Shown here one piece after another: positions 38,292-46,466 of a stretch of 64,000 bases of DNA. The stretch is from Streptomyces sp. cf386. GTDB lineage: Bacteria > Actinomycetota > Actinomycetes > Streptomycetales > Streptomycetaceae. Under the pieces are notes generated by a model. It searched no databases. It was not told the DNA's origin and saw only the letters and a program-made list of their open reading frames with translations. Made by a program: the position numbers and the translations under genes. Numbering within the stretch: the stretch's first letter is position 1; every line of letters begins with the position of its first letter. The stretch lies in NCBI RefSeq assembly GCF_900103585.1, contig NZ_FNHV01000002.1:590955-654954 (forward strand), given 5' to 3'.

Positions 38292-39264
38292 CCTCAAGCC
38301 TGATGTTTCCGGCTCGGGAGAACAACAGAGCCCACGAGCCGGTCCTCAGCCGCGGCCGAGCGTGGTGCCCGGCTCGTCGACGAGTCGCCAGCGGGACCCC
38401 GATGAGGGTCAGGGCGAGGTGGACGGTCAAGGGGCGGGCGCTCCCGTAGTGGGCGGTGAAGCGGGAGCGCAGGCCCTCGACGCGGGCGGCCAGTTCGGCC
38501 AGGGAGAAGGCGTTCAGCGTCGCGCTGGTCGTGAGGCCGTCGGCCCGGTCGAGGGTGAGATCGTGCAGGTCGTCGAGGAGTTGGAAGACGTACCCCAGCT
38601 CGCCGAGCAGCTCCTGCTCCGGCTCGGACATCCCGGGGCGGAGCAGGGAGAGCAGGGCGACCATGCCCAGCCCGCCCTTTCCGCGCGTGATCTCCAGGAC
38701 TTCCGGCAGGGCGATCCGGGGGTCCCGCTGGGCGCGGGAACGCAGTTGGAACGCGTGGAGTTCGCGCAGGAGGGGATGGATCGGGTCGTCGGGCGGGTGG
38801 GGCAGCCGTACGGCCAGGGCGTCGTACAGCAGGAGCAGCAGTTCCTCCAGGTGACTGCGGGGGTGGAAGGGCTCACGGGGTTCGTCGGCGAACAGGGACG
38901 CCAGGTCGGTGTCCAGGCCCTCCCGGTCGCCGTGGTCGACGAGATCGTCGTAGAGGCGGGTGAACGAGCTGCCCAGGACGGTCAGTTCGGCGTCGAAGGG
39001 TACGCGCGCCATGGACGCGTACCCCCACAGGGCGAACCCCACCTTCATGCCGGTGCCGAGCAACGTCGCGTGGATCGTGCGGCGCTGGGCGGGGTCGGGC
39101 ACCGTGCGCTCGACCAGGGGGAGCACGGTCCGGTCGAAGGCACGGACCACCTGCCGGGAGTCGGCGCACAGGAACCGGGCGAGCGACCCCCATCCCCGCG
39201 CCGAGACCGCACACCGTAAGACCGCCGCCGCATCACGTCGTCTGTCGCTCCTGGCCTCCCCCAT
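38233..39264 (-). CDS. Class I isoprenoid synthase-like protein
   Basis: A 343-residue, mostly helical protein. Two Asp-rich motifs stand out: FTRLYDDLVDHGD at about residues 103-115 and VFQLLDDLHDLTLD at about 230-243, placed as the first and second metal-binding motifs of trans-polyprenyl/terpene synthase folds. FALWGYASMARVPF and RGKGGLGMVALLSLL lie between them. The usual FARM/SARM lysines and arginines of prenyl synthases are not evident, so product and activity are uncertain. ATG 39264 has AAGG upstream; ATG 39303 is an alternative. It overlaps galK convergently and is alone on its strand. Confidence 0.6.
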   Translation of the reverse strand: MGEARSDRRRDAAAVLRCAVSARGWGSLARFLCADSRQVVRAFDRTVLPLVERTVPDPAQRRTIHATLLGTGMKVGFALWGYASMARVPFDAELTVLGSSFTRLYDDLVDHGDREGLDTDLASLFADEPREPFHPRSHLEELLLLLYDALAVRLPHPPDDPIHPLLRELHAFQLRSRAQRDPRIALPEVLEITRGKGGLGMVALLSLLRPGMSEPEQELLGELGYVFQLLDDLHDLTLDRADGLTTSATLNAFSLAELAARVEGLRSRFTAHYGSARPLTVHLALTLIGVPLATRRRAGHHARPRLRTGSWALLFSRAGNIRLEVSPPAEPPPPAPPRTPGAR

Positions 39265-39412
39265 GCGGTGAAGCCTTACCGTGGGCCGTCGCGCGTAGTC
39301 CATACCGTCGCACCGCCCGTGCGCCCCTCGCGCACCCAAGAGGGGGTGACGCGGCGCGGCGTTCGGGTACGGTCTAAACGGGGGTACAACCGGTCCGGAA
39401 TGGACGGTCGAT

Positions 39413-40246
39413 GTGGACACTTCACCAGGAGCAGTCGAGTCGTCGGGCCAGCCGGGCCGACGGGGCGTCATGCTGCGGCCCGATCTGCAAGTGCCGCTGT
39501 ATCCGCCGGATTCGCGACCCGCGGCCCTGGCCAGGGTTCTTCTCGTACGGCTGAACGCTCCCCGCTTCGCCGAGGCGCAGCGGGCGAATCGTCGGGGCTT
39601 CGCGCTGATCGTGGTGCTTCTGGTCGCCGTGCAGTTCGCGGTGACCCCCGAGGCGCGGCCGTATCTGAGGTGGGTCGTCGCGGCACTGGCGCTGTGGCTG
39701 CTGGCCCGGGTGTTCGCGCTGGGCAGGACGGAGAGGCGGCAGCGCCACTACGAGCAGCGGTGGCTGGCGGCGCAGAGTGCGGCCCTGCGCGACACCTGGT
39801 TCGAGGTCGTGCGCTGCACGGTTCAGGGGCGCCAGGGGCCCGGGCTCGATCGCCGGGACGAGGCGAGCTACGAACTGGCACGCTCCGACGAGGTGCGGGA
39901 CCTGCTGGACAGACAGGCGTCGGAGCGGGAGTCCGGGCCGATCTCAAGGATCACCGTCGAGTTCACGTTTCCGCTGGCCGGCCGGCAGTACGCGGCCCTC
40001 GGCGCGGTCTACGCGGACCTCACGGACATCCAGACGGTCGTCACCGCGGGGCGGCTGCGCTCCGGGCGCGTCCGTTTCCCCGAGGCCGCCTACCACGCCG
40101 AGACGTCCCGGACCCGGCAGGGGAGGTACTGGCCGAGCCGCACCACGTTCTGGGCCCTGGGCACACCCCTGCTCTTCACGGCGTCACCCGACGGGTTCCC
40201 CGCCGCACCGGCCGACTCGTCAGCCGGCGGCCGTCTGATCGGCTGA
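39413..40246 (+). CDS. Hypothetical membrane protein
   Basis: A 277-residue protein from the GTG at 39413 (ATG 39470 is an alternative). The N-terminal 60 residues are Pro/Arg-rich and soluble; a hydrophobic stretch FALIVVLLVAVQFAV and, after a short gap, YLRWVVAALALWLLARVFAL make two membrane helices. The remaining 165 residues look like a soluble beta-containing domain (ISRITVEFTFPLAGRQYAAL, TDIQTVVTAGRLRSGRV). No family recognised. Its end overlaps the convergent NACHT gene by 27 bases. Confidence 0.7.
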   Translation: MDTSPGAVESSGQPGRRGVMLRPDLQVPLYPPDSRPAALARVLLVRLNAPRFAEAQRANRRGFALIVVLLVAVQFAVTPEARPYLRWVVAALALWLLARVFALGRTERRQRHYEQRWLAAQSAALRDTWFEVVRCTVQGRQGPGLDRRDEASYELARSDEVRDLLDRQASERESGPISRITVEFTFPLAGRQYAALGAVYADLTDIQTVVTAGRLRSGRVRFPEAAYHAETSRTRQGRYWPSRTTFWALGTPLLFTASPDGFPAAPADSSAGGRLIG

Positions 40247-42400
40247 GCCCGTCGGCGCGGGGGAGACGGCCGGGCCCACCGAAGCCAAGTGGTGCTGGAG
40301 GCTCGCGTGCCGGAACTGGTACTGCGCCCCCGTGGAGCGCAGCACGCCCAGCCGGTAGGCGTCGTCGAGGAAGGTGACCAGGTGCCAGGGGGTACGGCCG
40401 TGCCAGGCCAGCCACCACCGGGTCGTGTTGAAGTGACCCCAGGCGCTCGTCGACAGGACGACCATGCCGAGTCCGGCTCCGGCGAGCAGCGCGCCGACCA
40501 GGGCGCCGGCGATGCCCGTCAGCGTGGGGGACGCCGAGAAGACCAGGTCGTAGCGCGCCTTGTGGATGCCGGCGGTGGCCAGCAGGCCGCCCACGCCCGC
40601 GCCCGCCGCGGAGCCGAACAGCCAGGCGTACAGCACCGCGTCACGGTCGTCCCGCAGTGACCTCAGCGGTGTGATCGCCTGCTTCGGCTCGGTGGGGCGG
40701 GTGAACCGGCGAGCGGTGGAAAAGACCACACCGTAGGCCAGACCGGCCGCGATCCCGTATGTCACGGAGTACAGCAGCCCCGCGATGAGCCCTCCGGTGA
40801 CCGCCCCGATCAGGCCGAACCCGAGGTCGAGGAGCAGGGGCCGCAGGACCAGACGCCGGTGCTGTGCGGAGCGGCGTGGCGCGAATCGCCGCGGCGGCTC
40901 CGTGCGTACGAGCCCGAGGAGCGGGCTGAAGACCAGGCCGACCGAGCCGCCGAAGAGGGCGCCGAACGCGGGCCGCCCGAAGAGGCCGAACAGGAGCAGA
41001 CCGAGCAGACAGCAGGCGACCGTCCCGATCACGCCGGGTATCACGACGAAGGCGTAACCCGGCACACCTGCCAGCTCGCGCAGCTCCCACCAGCGCAGAT
41101 CGGTGGTGCCGTGTTCCCCGGCGCGGCGGCGGGAGTCCAGCCGGGAGGCGAGGAACCGCAGATACCGCAGTGCCGCGGGCGCCGGCCAGTGGCGTGCGGG
41201 GCGGCCCGGATTGCCGTCGTCGGCGCCCACGGGCGGCGAGTCGAAGACGACGGGGACGAACATGTCGAGCAGATAGGCCTCGATCGCCTCGCTGGTGGGG
41301 AACCGGCCGTCGTCGAGGAGGTCACGCGGTGAGCTGCCCCGGGGCTGGTAGGTGGCACGGGTCAGGAAGAGCAGCAGCGGCCGGGACAGGGCGGCGGCCA
41401 ACGGTCCCGTCGGGTCGGTCCGCAGACTGTGCAGGACGGGTGCCCAGCGGTCCAGGTCGTCGGGGAAGTGGGACTCCAGATAGGTGAGGGAGTCCTCGAT
41501 GGCGACGGGCAGCAGACGCACGGTGCGGCTGTCCGGCAGCGGCTCCTCGGCCGTCGTCGCGTGGAACTCCTCGGTGCGGCAGGTCAGCACGGTGTCCGTC
41601 GGCAGGTGCGTGTTCTCCCGCAGGGCACGCAGCACCTGCCCCCGCGCCTCGGGAGGCAGTTCGTCGAGCCCGTCGAGGACCGGGAGCAGCCTGCGGTGGA
41701 CCAGCAGCTCCCTGGCCGCACCGGAGCCGTACTTCACGGTGTCGCCGAGAAACCGGTAGTCCTCGGTGAGACGCCGGACGATCCAGTCCTGGAAGCTCGT
41801 CTCCGGGTCCCAGGCGGACAGCTGGAGCAGTACGGGGATGCGGCCCAGGTCGCCCCGGCGGCACAGGGCGAGGGTCAGATCGACGCACAGGCCCGTCTTG
41901 CCGGATCCCGCGTCGCCGACGATGACCAGCCGGGAGGGGTGGGCGAGGTAGTCGTCGATCAGCGCGTCGAGGGTGCCGTGCCGGGTCAGCGGGCCGGCGT
42001 CCCCGGCGGGCGTCGTACGGGAGGGCGGTTCGCGGACGGTGTCCCACAGGACGGGGATCCGGTCCACCGCGAGATGCTGCTTGCGACGGCCCGCCTCGGT
42101 GGTCCAGTGCCGCTCGATCGCGTGGTTCAACGCGGCTGCGGCGGCGTCGAGTTGCGCCCCCTCGCTGCGCTCGGCGCTCCACGCCCAGGTGCGCTGGAAG
42201 AGAGACCTGGCGGGCGAGGCGATGAGCAGCGTCCCACCGATCCCCAGCGCCGCCGTCACCGGCTCCAGCCCGAACCGGATCACCGCCCAGACGGCCACTG
42301 CGATCCCGGCCAACCAGAGAGCCAGGGTCCACCGCTCTCTGCTCGTCATGCAGTCATGAAATCCCAACTCGACATGGCCGTCCATAGGGTGACGGATCAT
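40220..42400 (-). CDS. Membrane-bound NACHT-type NTPase
   Basis: A 726-residue STAND-family protein. One or two N-terminal membrane segments (residues about 22-62) precede a NACHT NTPase domain with Walker A VGDAGSGKTG at about 161-170, Walker B LLPVLDGLDELP at about 238-249, and TCRTEEF near 280. A helical part follows, then at least seven hydrophobic segments in the C-terminal 280 residues (about 455-500, 525-560, 605-660). NACHT proteins act as signal-dependent oligomerising switches in bacteria and many guard against phage, but members with a multi-pass C-terminus are poorly characterised. Starts at 42400 and 42349 are both possible. No partner effector gene is adjacent on the strand. Confidence 0.82.
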   Translation of the reverse strand: MIRHPMDGHVELGFHDCMTSRERWTLALWLAGIAVAVWAVIRFGLEPVTAALGIGGTLLIASPARSLFQRTWAWSAERSEGAQLDAAAAALNHAIERHWTTEAGRRKQHLAVDRIPVLWDTVREPPSRTTPAGDAGPLTRHGTLDALIDDYLAHPSRLVIVGDAGSGKTGLCVDLTLALCRRGDLGRIPVLLQLSAWDPETSFQDWIVRRLTEDYRFLGDTVKYGSGAARELLVHRRLLPVLDGLDELPPEARGQVLRALRENTHLPTDTVLTCRTEEFHATTAEEPLPDSRTVRLLPVAIEDSLTYLESHFPDDLDRWAPVLHSLRTDPTGPLAAALSRPLLLFLTRATYQPRGSSPRDLLDDGRFPTSEAIEAYLLDMFVPVVFDSPPVGADDGNPGRPARHWPAPAALRYLRFLASRLDSRRRAGEHGTTDLRWWELRELAGVPGYAFVVIPGVIGTVACCLLGLLLFGLFGRPAFGALFGGSVGLVFSPLLGLVRTEPPRRFAPRRSAQHRRLVLRPLLLDLGFGLIGAVTGGLIAGLLYSVTYGIAAGLAYGVVFSTARRFTRPTEPKQAITPLRSLRDDRDAVLYAWLFGSAAGAGVGGLLATAGIHKARYDLVFSASPTLTGIAGALVGALLAGAGLGMVVLSTSAWGHFNTTRWWLAWHGRTPWHLVTFLDDAYRLGVLRSTGAQYQFRHASLQHHLASVGPAVSPAPTGSADQTAAG

Positions 42401-42443
42401 CGCCTTGCGATTCCGGCGAGGGCATGGGCGAGGACGGTCCGGA

Positions 42444-43016
42444 TCAGACCGGGTCGGCCCCCCGCAGCGCCGCCACCACCAGCCCTTCGACCTCCTCCCG
42501 CGCCACCCTCCGCCCCGTCGCCAGCCCGCTGAAGACCAACCCGTCGACGCAGTACAGCAGCGTGAGAGTGCGGCCCGCCGGGTCCGGGACGCCGTGGTCG
42601 GACAGGAAGGTGCGGACGGCGGTGTGGGCCGCGTTGTCGTGCGGGGTGAGGATCGCGCGGAGTTCGGGGTGGCGGACGCTCTCCACCGTGCAGATGTAGC
42701 GGGCCAGGGTGCGGGTGCGGGCGGGGCCGGTCAGGCGCTGGGCGATGAAATCGGTCAGCGCGTCGGTGAGTTCGCCGGGGGTGCGGGGCATCGGCAGGGC
42801 CTCGCCGGCCGCCTGGAGTTCGGCCTGGTCCAGTTCGACCAGGCGGCGGACCAGGGCTGTGAGCAGGGCCTGGCGGGTGCGGTGGTACGCCGATGTCGTC
42901 CCCGGCGGCAGGCCCGCCGCGCGGTCCACGGCTCGGTGGGTCAGGCCCCGCATCCCCTCCTCGGCGAGCACGGTGACGGCGGCGTCGGCGAGGGCGGTGC
43001 GTCGTTCGGTTGCCAC
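42444..43016 (-). CDS. TetR-family transcriptional regulator
   Basis: A 190-residue regulator. The N-terminal helix-turn-helix is TALADAAVTVLAEEGMRGL...HRAVDRAAGLPPGTTSAYHRTR; the rest is an all-helical ligand-binding domain with the sensor motif YICTVESVRHPELR. It is divergent from an FAD-dependent monooxygenase, with two near-identical palindromes between them, so it very likely represses both genes and responds to a monooxygenase substrate. It is followed by the NACHT gene on the same strand after 43 bases. Confidence 0.9.
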   Translation of the reverse strand: MATERRTALADAAVTVLAEEGMRGLTHRAVDRAAGLPPGTTSAYHRTRQALLTALVRRLVELDQAELQAAGEALPMPRTPGELTDALTDFIAQRLTGPARTRTLARYICTVESVRHPELRAILTPHDNAAHTAVRTFLSDHGVPDPAGRTLTLLYCVDGLVFSGLATGRRVAREEVEGLVVAALRGADPV

Positions 43017-43023
43017 GCCCCCT

Positions 43024-43039
43024 TTCTACAGCAGTAGAA
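43024..43039. promoter_or_regulatory. TetR operator O1
   Basis: TTCTAC-AGCA-GTAGAA, a perfect 6-bp inverted repeat with a 4-bp spacer, just upstream of the TetR start. It matches O2 at 43058-43077, centred about 36 bp away. Confidence 0.75.
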
Positions 43040-43057
43040 GGCCTGGCCTATGCTCGA

Positions 43058-43077
43058 ATTTCTACAGATGTAGAAAT
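43058..43077. promoter_or_regulatory. TetR operator O2
   Basis: ATTTCTAC-AGAT-GTAGAAAT, perfect 8-bp arms with a 4-bp spacer, 22 bp before the monooxygenase ATG. Same core as O1, so both are likely bound by the adjacent TetR protein. Confidence 0.8.
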
Positions 43078-43098
43078 GGTGGATGAAGGGGGATGGTC

Positions 43099-44268
43099 AT
43101 GGGGCGCAGTGCTGTAGTCGTAGGCGGAGGCATCGGAGGGCTCGCCGCGGCCCTCGGACTGCGGCTGGTCGGCTGGGACGTGACCGTCGTCGAGCAGGCG
43201 CCCGCCCTCGCCGACGTCGGCGCCGGGATCTCCCTCGCTGCCAACGGCATCCACGCCCTGGACGCTCTCGGCGTGGGCGACGCCGTGCGGGCCGCGGGCC
43301 GGGGGCAGTACACCGGCGGTACCCGCACCCCGGGCGGGCACTGGCTCGCGCGGATGGACGGGGCCGCCGTCGAGCGCGTCGTGGGGACGCCCATCGTCGG
43401 CATTCCGCGGGCGGCCCTGCACCGGGCGCTGCGCTCGGCTCTCCCGCCCGAGTCCCTCGTGATCGGCACCGAGGCGACCGGCCTCGACCTCTCCGACCCC
43501 ACCCGACCCCGCGTCACCTGCGAGGGAGCACCGCGCGACGCCGACCTCGTGATCGCCGCCGACGGAGTCGACAGCCGTCTGCGCACCGCCCTCTTCCCCC
43601 ACCACCCCGGCCCCGCCTACTCCGGCTCCACGGTGCTGCGCGCCATCACCGAGCACCCCGTCGAACTGCGCACCGACTTCGAGCTGAGCTGGGGAAGAGG
43701 CGTCGAGTTCGGGCACATCGCCTTCGCCGACGGACGGGCCGAGTGGCACGCGGTCGTCAAAACGGCGGCGGGTGTACGGCATTCCGATCCACTCGGCGCC
43801 GTACGCCGCCGCTTCGGCGACTGGCACGACCCGGTTCCCGCCCTGCTCGCGGCCACCCGCCCCGCCGACGTCCTCCACCACGACGTCCACGAACTCGCCG
43901 TCCCCCTGCCGTCGTACACGGCCGGACGCGTCGCCCTGCTCGGTGACGCCGCCCATGCCATGACCCCGAACCTCGGGCAGGGCGCCTGCCAGGCCCTTGA
44001 GGACGCGGTCGTCCTGGCCGCCGCGCTCGCGGCCGAGTCCACGCCCGAGGCGGCCCTCGCCCGCTACGACGCCGAGCGCCGCCCGCGCAGCCAGGCGGTC
44101 GCACGCGCCGCCCGCCAGGCCGGGCGCATGGGGCACCAGCTCACCAACCCGCTCGCCGTCGCCGTACGCAACACGGCCGTCCGCCTGACCCCGTTCCGCC
44201 TCGCCAGACACGGCGTCCTACGGCACCACGCCTGGACGCCGCCGCGGCTCACCCCAGCCGCTTGGTGA
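43099..44268 (+). CDS. FAD-dependent monooxygenase
   Basis: A 389-residue group A flavin monooxygenase. The FAD-binding GGGIGGLAAALGL is at residues 9-21, the DG-type motif is LVIAADGVDSRLR, and the second FAD motif is VALLGDAAHAMTPNLGQGAC. Such enzymes hydroxylate aromatic or similar substrates with NAD(P)H and O2. ATG 43099 has GGGGGA five bases upstream; ATG 43093 is possible. Divergent from its probable TetR repressor. The 3' end overlaps the convergent GNAT gene by 20 bases. Confidence 0.9.
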   Translation: MGRSAVVVGGGIGGLAAALGLRLVGWDVTVVEQAPALADVGAGISLAANGIHALDALGVGDAVRAAGRGQYTGGTRTPGGHWLARMDGAAVERVVGTPIVGIPRAALHRALRSALPPESLVIGTEATGLDLSDPTRPRVTCEGAPRDADLVIAADGVDSRLRTALFPHHPGPAYSGSTVLRAITEHPVELRTDFELSWGRGVEFGHIAFADGRAEWHAVVKTAAGVRHSDPLGAVRRRFGDWHDPVPALLAATRPADVLHHDVHELAVPLPSYTAGRVALLGDAAHAMTPNLGQGACQALEDAVVLAAALAAESTPEAALARYDAERRPRSQAVARAARQAGRMGHQLTNPLAVAVRNTAVRLTPFRLARHGVLRHHAWTPPRLTPAAW

Positions 44269-44692
44269 GCGTGTACTCCGTGATCCCGGGGGGATAGTCC
44301 GGGATCACGCACACCACGTCGTACCCGCGCTTCTTGTAGAACTCCGGCGCCTGGAAGTCCCACGTCTCCACGCGTGCGGAGGTGCAGCCCCGTTCCAGGC
44401 GGGCCATGCGCTCCGCGCGTGCGAGCAAATGCGAACCGAGACGGGCGCCGCGATGGCGTTCGTCGACCCAGAGGTACGTCACATGGAGCCAGGTGGTCCA
44501 GGTGTGACCGACCAGCCCGCCGGCCACGTCGCCGGAGTCGTCCAATGCCCATACCTGGAGCGGAAGTTCACGTTCACCTGGGGTTCCGCGCAGGGCGCGC
44601 AGGATCGGGGAGGCCGCGGTATTGGTGTCCCGCAGCCGCCGCCGGAGCAGATCCTGCCGGGACTTGTCGACTTCTGTCTCCAGACGAAACAT
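44249..44692 (-). CDS. GNAT-family N-acetyltransferase
   Basis: A 147-residue acyl-CoA-dependent N-acetyltransferase. The core YLWVDERHRGARLGSHLLARAERMA holds the acetyl-CoA pyrophosphate-binding R-x-x-G-x-G/A-like motif (RHRGARLG), and ETWDFQAPEFYKKRGY is the C-terminal GNAT motif. ATG 44692 has GGTGAG upstream; ATG 44704 lacks one. Substrate unknown. Convergent overlap with the monooxygenase gene. Confidence 0.88.
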   Translation of the reverse strand: MFRLETEVDKSRQDLLRRRLRDTNTAASPILRALRGTPGERELPLQVWALDDSGDVAGGLVGHTWTTWLHVTYLWVDERHRGARLGSHLLARAERMARLERGCTSARVETWDFQAPEFYKKRGYDVVCVIPDYPPGITEYTLTKRLG

Positions 44693-44771
44693 GCGGCTCA
44701 CCATAAACGCGTCGGCCAACCAGTTCTGCAAATTACCTTCCGCTCCTGCCCCCCGCCCGTACTCTGATGAG

Positions 44772-44795
44772 CAGCACCGGTGGGGGCCGGTGCTG
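44772..44795. other. Hairpin in the GNAT-LuxR divergent gap
   Basis: CAGCACCGG and CCGGTGCTG flank TGGGGG, a 9-bp stem in the 283-bp gap between the two divergent starts. It lies about 180 bp upstream of the LuxR gene and may be part of its leader or a protein-binding site. Confidence 0.4.
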
Positions 44796-44975
44796 ATCAG
44801 GGGGCGAGACAGGTCGGGTACGACGCCCGAAGTGGGGGTAGCAGTTCTTGCACGGCGGCGGCCGTGCGGCCATCCGCGCTTCGGGCATCGTGCCCGCGAA
44901 GGTGTTCGTCTCCCGGTGTCGTCCTTTGACGATGGGGTATCCCCTGCTCTTCGAGAGCTTGGGGAAGGGGGTTTC

Positions 44976-45749
44976 GTGCTTCGCATCCGAGTCCTGGTCG
45001 TCGACGACCATCGCATCTTCGCCGAGTCGCTCGCCGCCGCCCTGGCGGCCGAGCCCGATGTCGACGTCTCCGCCGCGGGCAGCGGTCCGGCCGCGCTGCG
45101 CAGTCTGGAGCGCGCGGCGGCGGAGGGGCGCCGGTACGACGTGCTGCTCGTCGACGCCGACCTGGGCGGCAGTGTGCCGGGCGTCCGGCCGGCCGTACCC
45201 GTTCAGGAGGTGGGCGAGGACGGGCTCGTCGACGGCATCTCGCTGGTCGCCGGGGTCCGTTCCGGGCAGCCCGCCGTACGGATCGTCGTCCTCGCCGAGA
45301 AGGACGATCCGCGCCGGGCCGCGCTCGCCCTGCAGGCCGGGGCGTCCGGCTGGGTGGCCAAGGACTGCTCGCTGTCCCGGCTGCTCACCGTCATCCGCGG
45401 CGTCCTGCGCGACGAGACCCATCTGCCGCCGGCCCTGCTCACGGGCGTCCTGCGGGAGCTGACGGCCGCGCGCAAGCACCGCACCGAGAGCGAACGGCTG
45501 GTGGAGTCGCTGACGCCGAGGGAGCGGGAGGTCCTGCGGTGCATGGTGGCGGGACTGGGGCGCAAGGCAGTCGCCGAGCGCCTGTATCTCTCCCCGCACA
45601 CCGTCCGCACCCATATGCAGAACGTCCTGGGCAAGCTGGGAGTCCACTCGACACTGGCCGCGGTCGCCCTTGCGAGGCGGGCCGGGGTGGGGCCGGTGGA
45701 TCTGGGGCCGACCGCACGGATCTTGCCGGAGGAAAGCAGCAGCGCCTGA
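44976..45749 (+). CDS. LuxR-family response regulator
   Basis: A 257-residue response regulator from the GTG at 44976 (GGGGAAGGGGG upstream). The receiver has VLVVDDHRIFAESL, the acceptor Asp in DVLLVDADLGG, and Lys in GWVAKDCS. An insertion after the acceptor (residues about 67-88, VPGVRPAVPVQEVGEDGLVDG) lengthens the beta3-alpha3 loop. The C-terminal LuxR domain is LTPREREVLRCMVAGLGRKA and SPHTVRTHMQNVLGKLGV. No kinase is adjacent. By position this is the orphan regulator beside tamR in Streptomyces. Confidence 0.9.
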   Translation: MLRIRVLVVDDHRIFAESLAAALAAEPDVDVSAAGSGPAALRSLERAAAEGRRYDVLLVDADLGGSVPGVRPAVPVQEVGEDGLVDGISLVAGVRSGQPAVRIVVLAEKDDPRRAALALQAGASGWVAKDCSLSRLLTVIRGVLRDETHLPPALLTGVLRELTAARKHRTESERLVESLTPREREVLRCMVAGLGRKAVAERLYLSPHTVRTHMQNVLGKLGVHSTLAAVALARRAGVGPVDLGPTARILPEESSSA

Positions 45750-45772
45750 TCAACGCCCTGAGCGGCAGCGCC

Positions 45773-45846
45773 CCGTTAGGGGCGCGGGGCTGTATCGATT
45801 TGCGGCTCCGCCGCGTGGGCGCGACCAGCCACGACGGCGCCGCAGA
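45773..45846. repeat. Streptomyces intergenic repeat, long form
   Basis: In reverse complement it reads TCTGCGGCGCCGTCGTGGCT, GGTCGCGC, then about 30 extra bases, then CCCCGCGCCCCTAACGG. Ends match the short copy at 21244-21292; the extra middle contains GCGGC-TCC-GCCGC. It fills the gap between the convergent LuxR and TamR genes and may serve as their terminator. Confidence 0.65.
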
Positions 45847-45873
45847 CGATCGACGGCCCCCTCAGTGGAGTGC

Positions 45874-46371
45874 CTACCCAGGGATGTTGTCGAACGGCGC
45901 CGTCAACTGGCGCAGCAGACCTGCCAGTTCGCCCCGTTGCGCCCGGGAGAGCTCGGAGAGAATCGCGCGCTCCTGGTCCAGCAGACCGGCGAGCGCCTGG
46001 TCCGCGCGGTCGCGGCCCTCGTCGGTGAGGCGCACCAGCACTCCGCGCCGGTCGCTGGGGTCGGGGAGGCGCTCCACCAGGCCCTTCTTGGCCAGCCGGT
46101 CGATGCGGTTGGTCATCGTGCCCGAGGTCACCAGAGTCTGCGTCAGCAGCTGGCCCGGGGAGAGTTGGTACGGCGTTCCCGCGCGCCTGAGCGCGGTCAG
46201 CACGTCGAACTCCCAGGGCTCCAGGCTGTGCTCGGAGAAGGCCAGCCGGCGTGCGCGATCCAGATGCCGGGCCAGTCTGCTCACCCGGCTGAGCACCTCG
46301 AGCGGTTCCACGTCGAGGTCCGGGCGCTCCCGGCGCCACGCTGCGACCAGCCGATCGACCTCGTCCTCCAT
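45874..46371 (-). CDS. tamR: MarR-family regulator TamR
   Basis: A 165-residue winged-helix protein. The long N-terminal helix with WRRERPDLDVEPLEVLSRV is typical of the UrtR/TamR subgroup, and TSGTMTNRIDRLAKKGLVER is the recognition helix region. TamR of S. coelicolor binds trans-aconitate, citrate and related ligands and controls the divergent tam gene and other citric-acid-cycle genes. Here too it is divergent from tam, with a 14-bp palindrome in between. Confidence 0.88.
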   Translation of the reverse strand: MEDEVDRLVAAWRRERPDLDVEPLEVLSRVSRLARHLDRARRLAFSEHSLEPWEFDVLTALRRAGTPYQLSPGQLLTQTLVTSGTMTNRIDRLAKKGLVERLPDPSDRRGVLVRLTDEGRDRADQALAGLLDQERAILSELSRAQRGELAGLLRQLTAPFDNIPG

Positions 46372-46406
46372 GACGATCAGTGTAGTGGTTGTGTCGACGT
46401 GAAGTC

Positions 46407-46420
46407 TCTTGACGTCAAGA
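46407..46420. promoter_or_regulatory. TamR operator
   Basis: TCTTGACGTCAAGA, a perfect 14-bp palindrome in the 95-bp gap between tamR and tam, 36 bp from the tamR start and 47 bp from the tam start. Confidence 0.75.
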
Positions 46421-46466
46421 TATCTTTGGGGGCAGGCTGGAGAGCGAGAGACAGGAGGCCTCTGCC

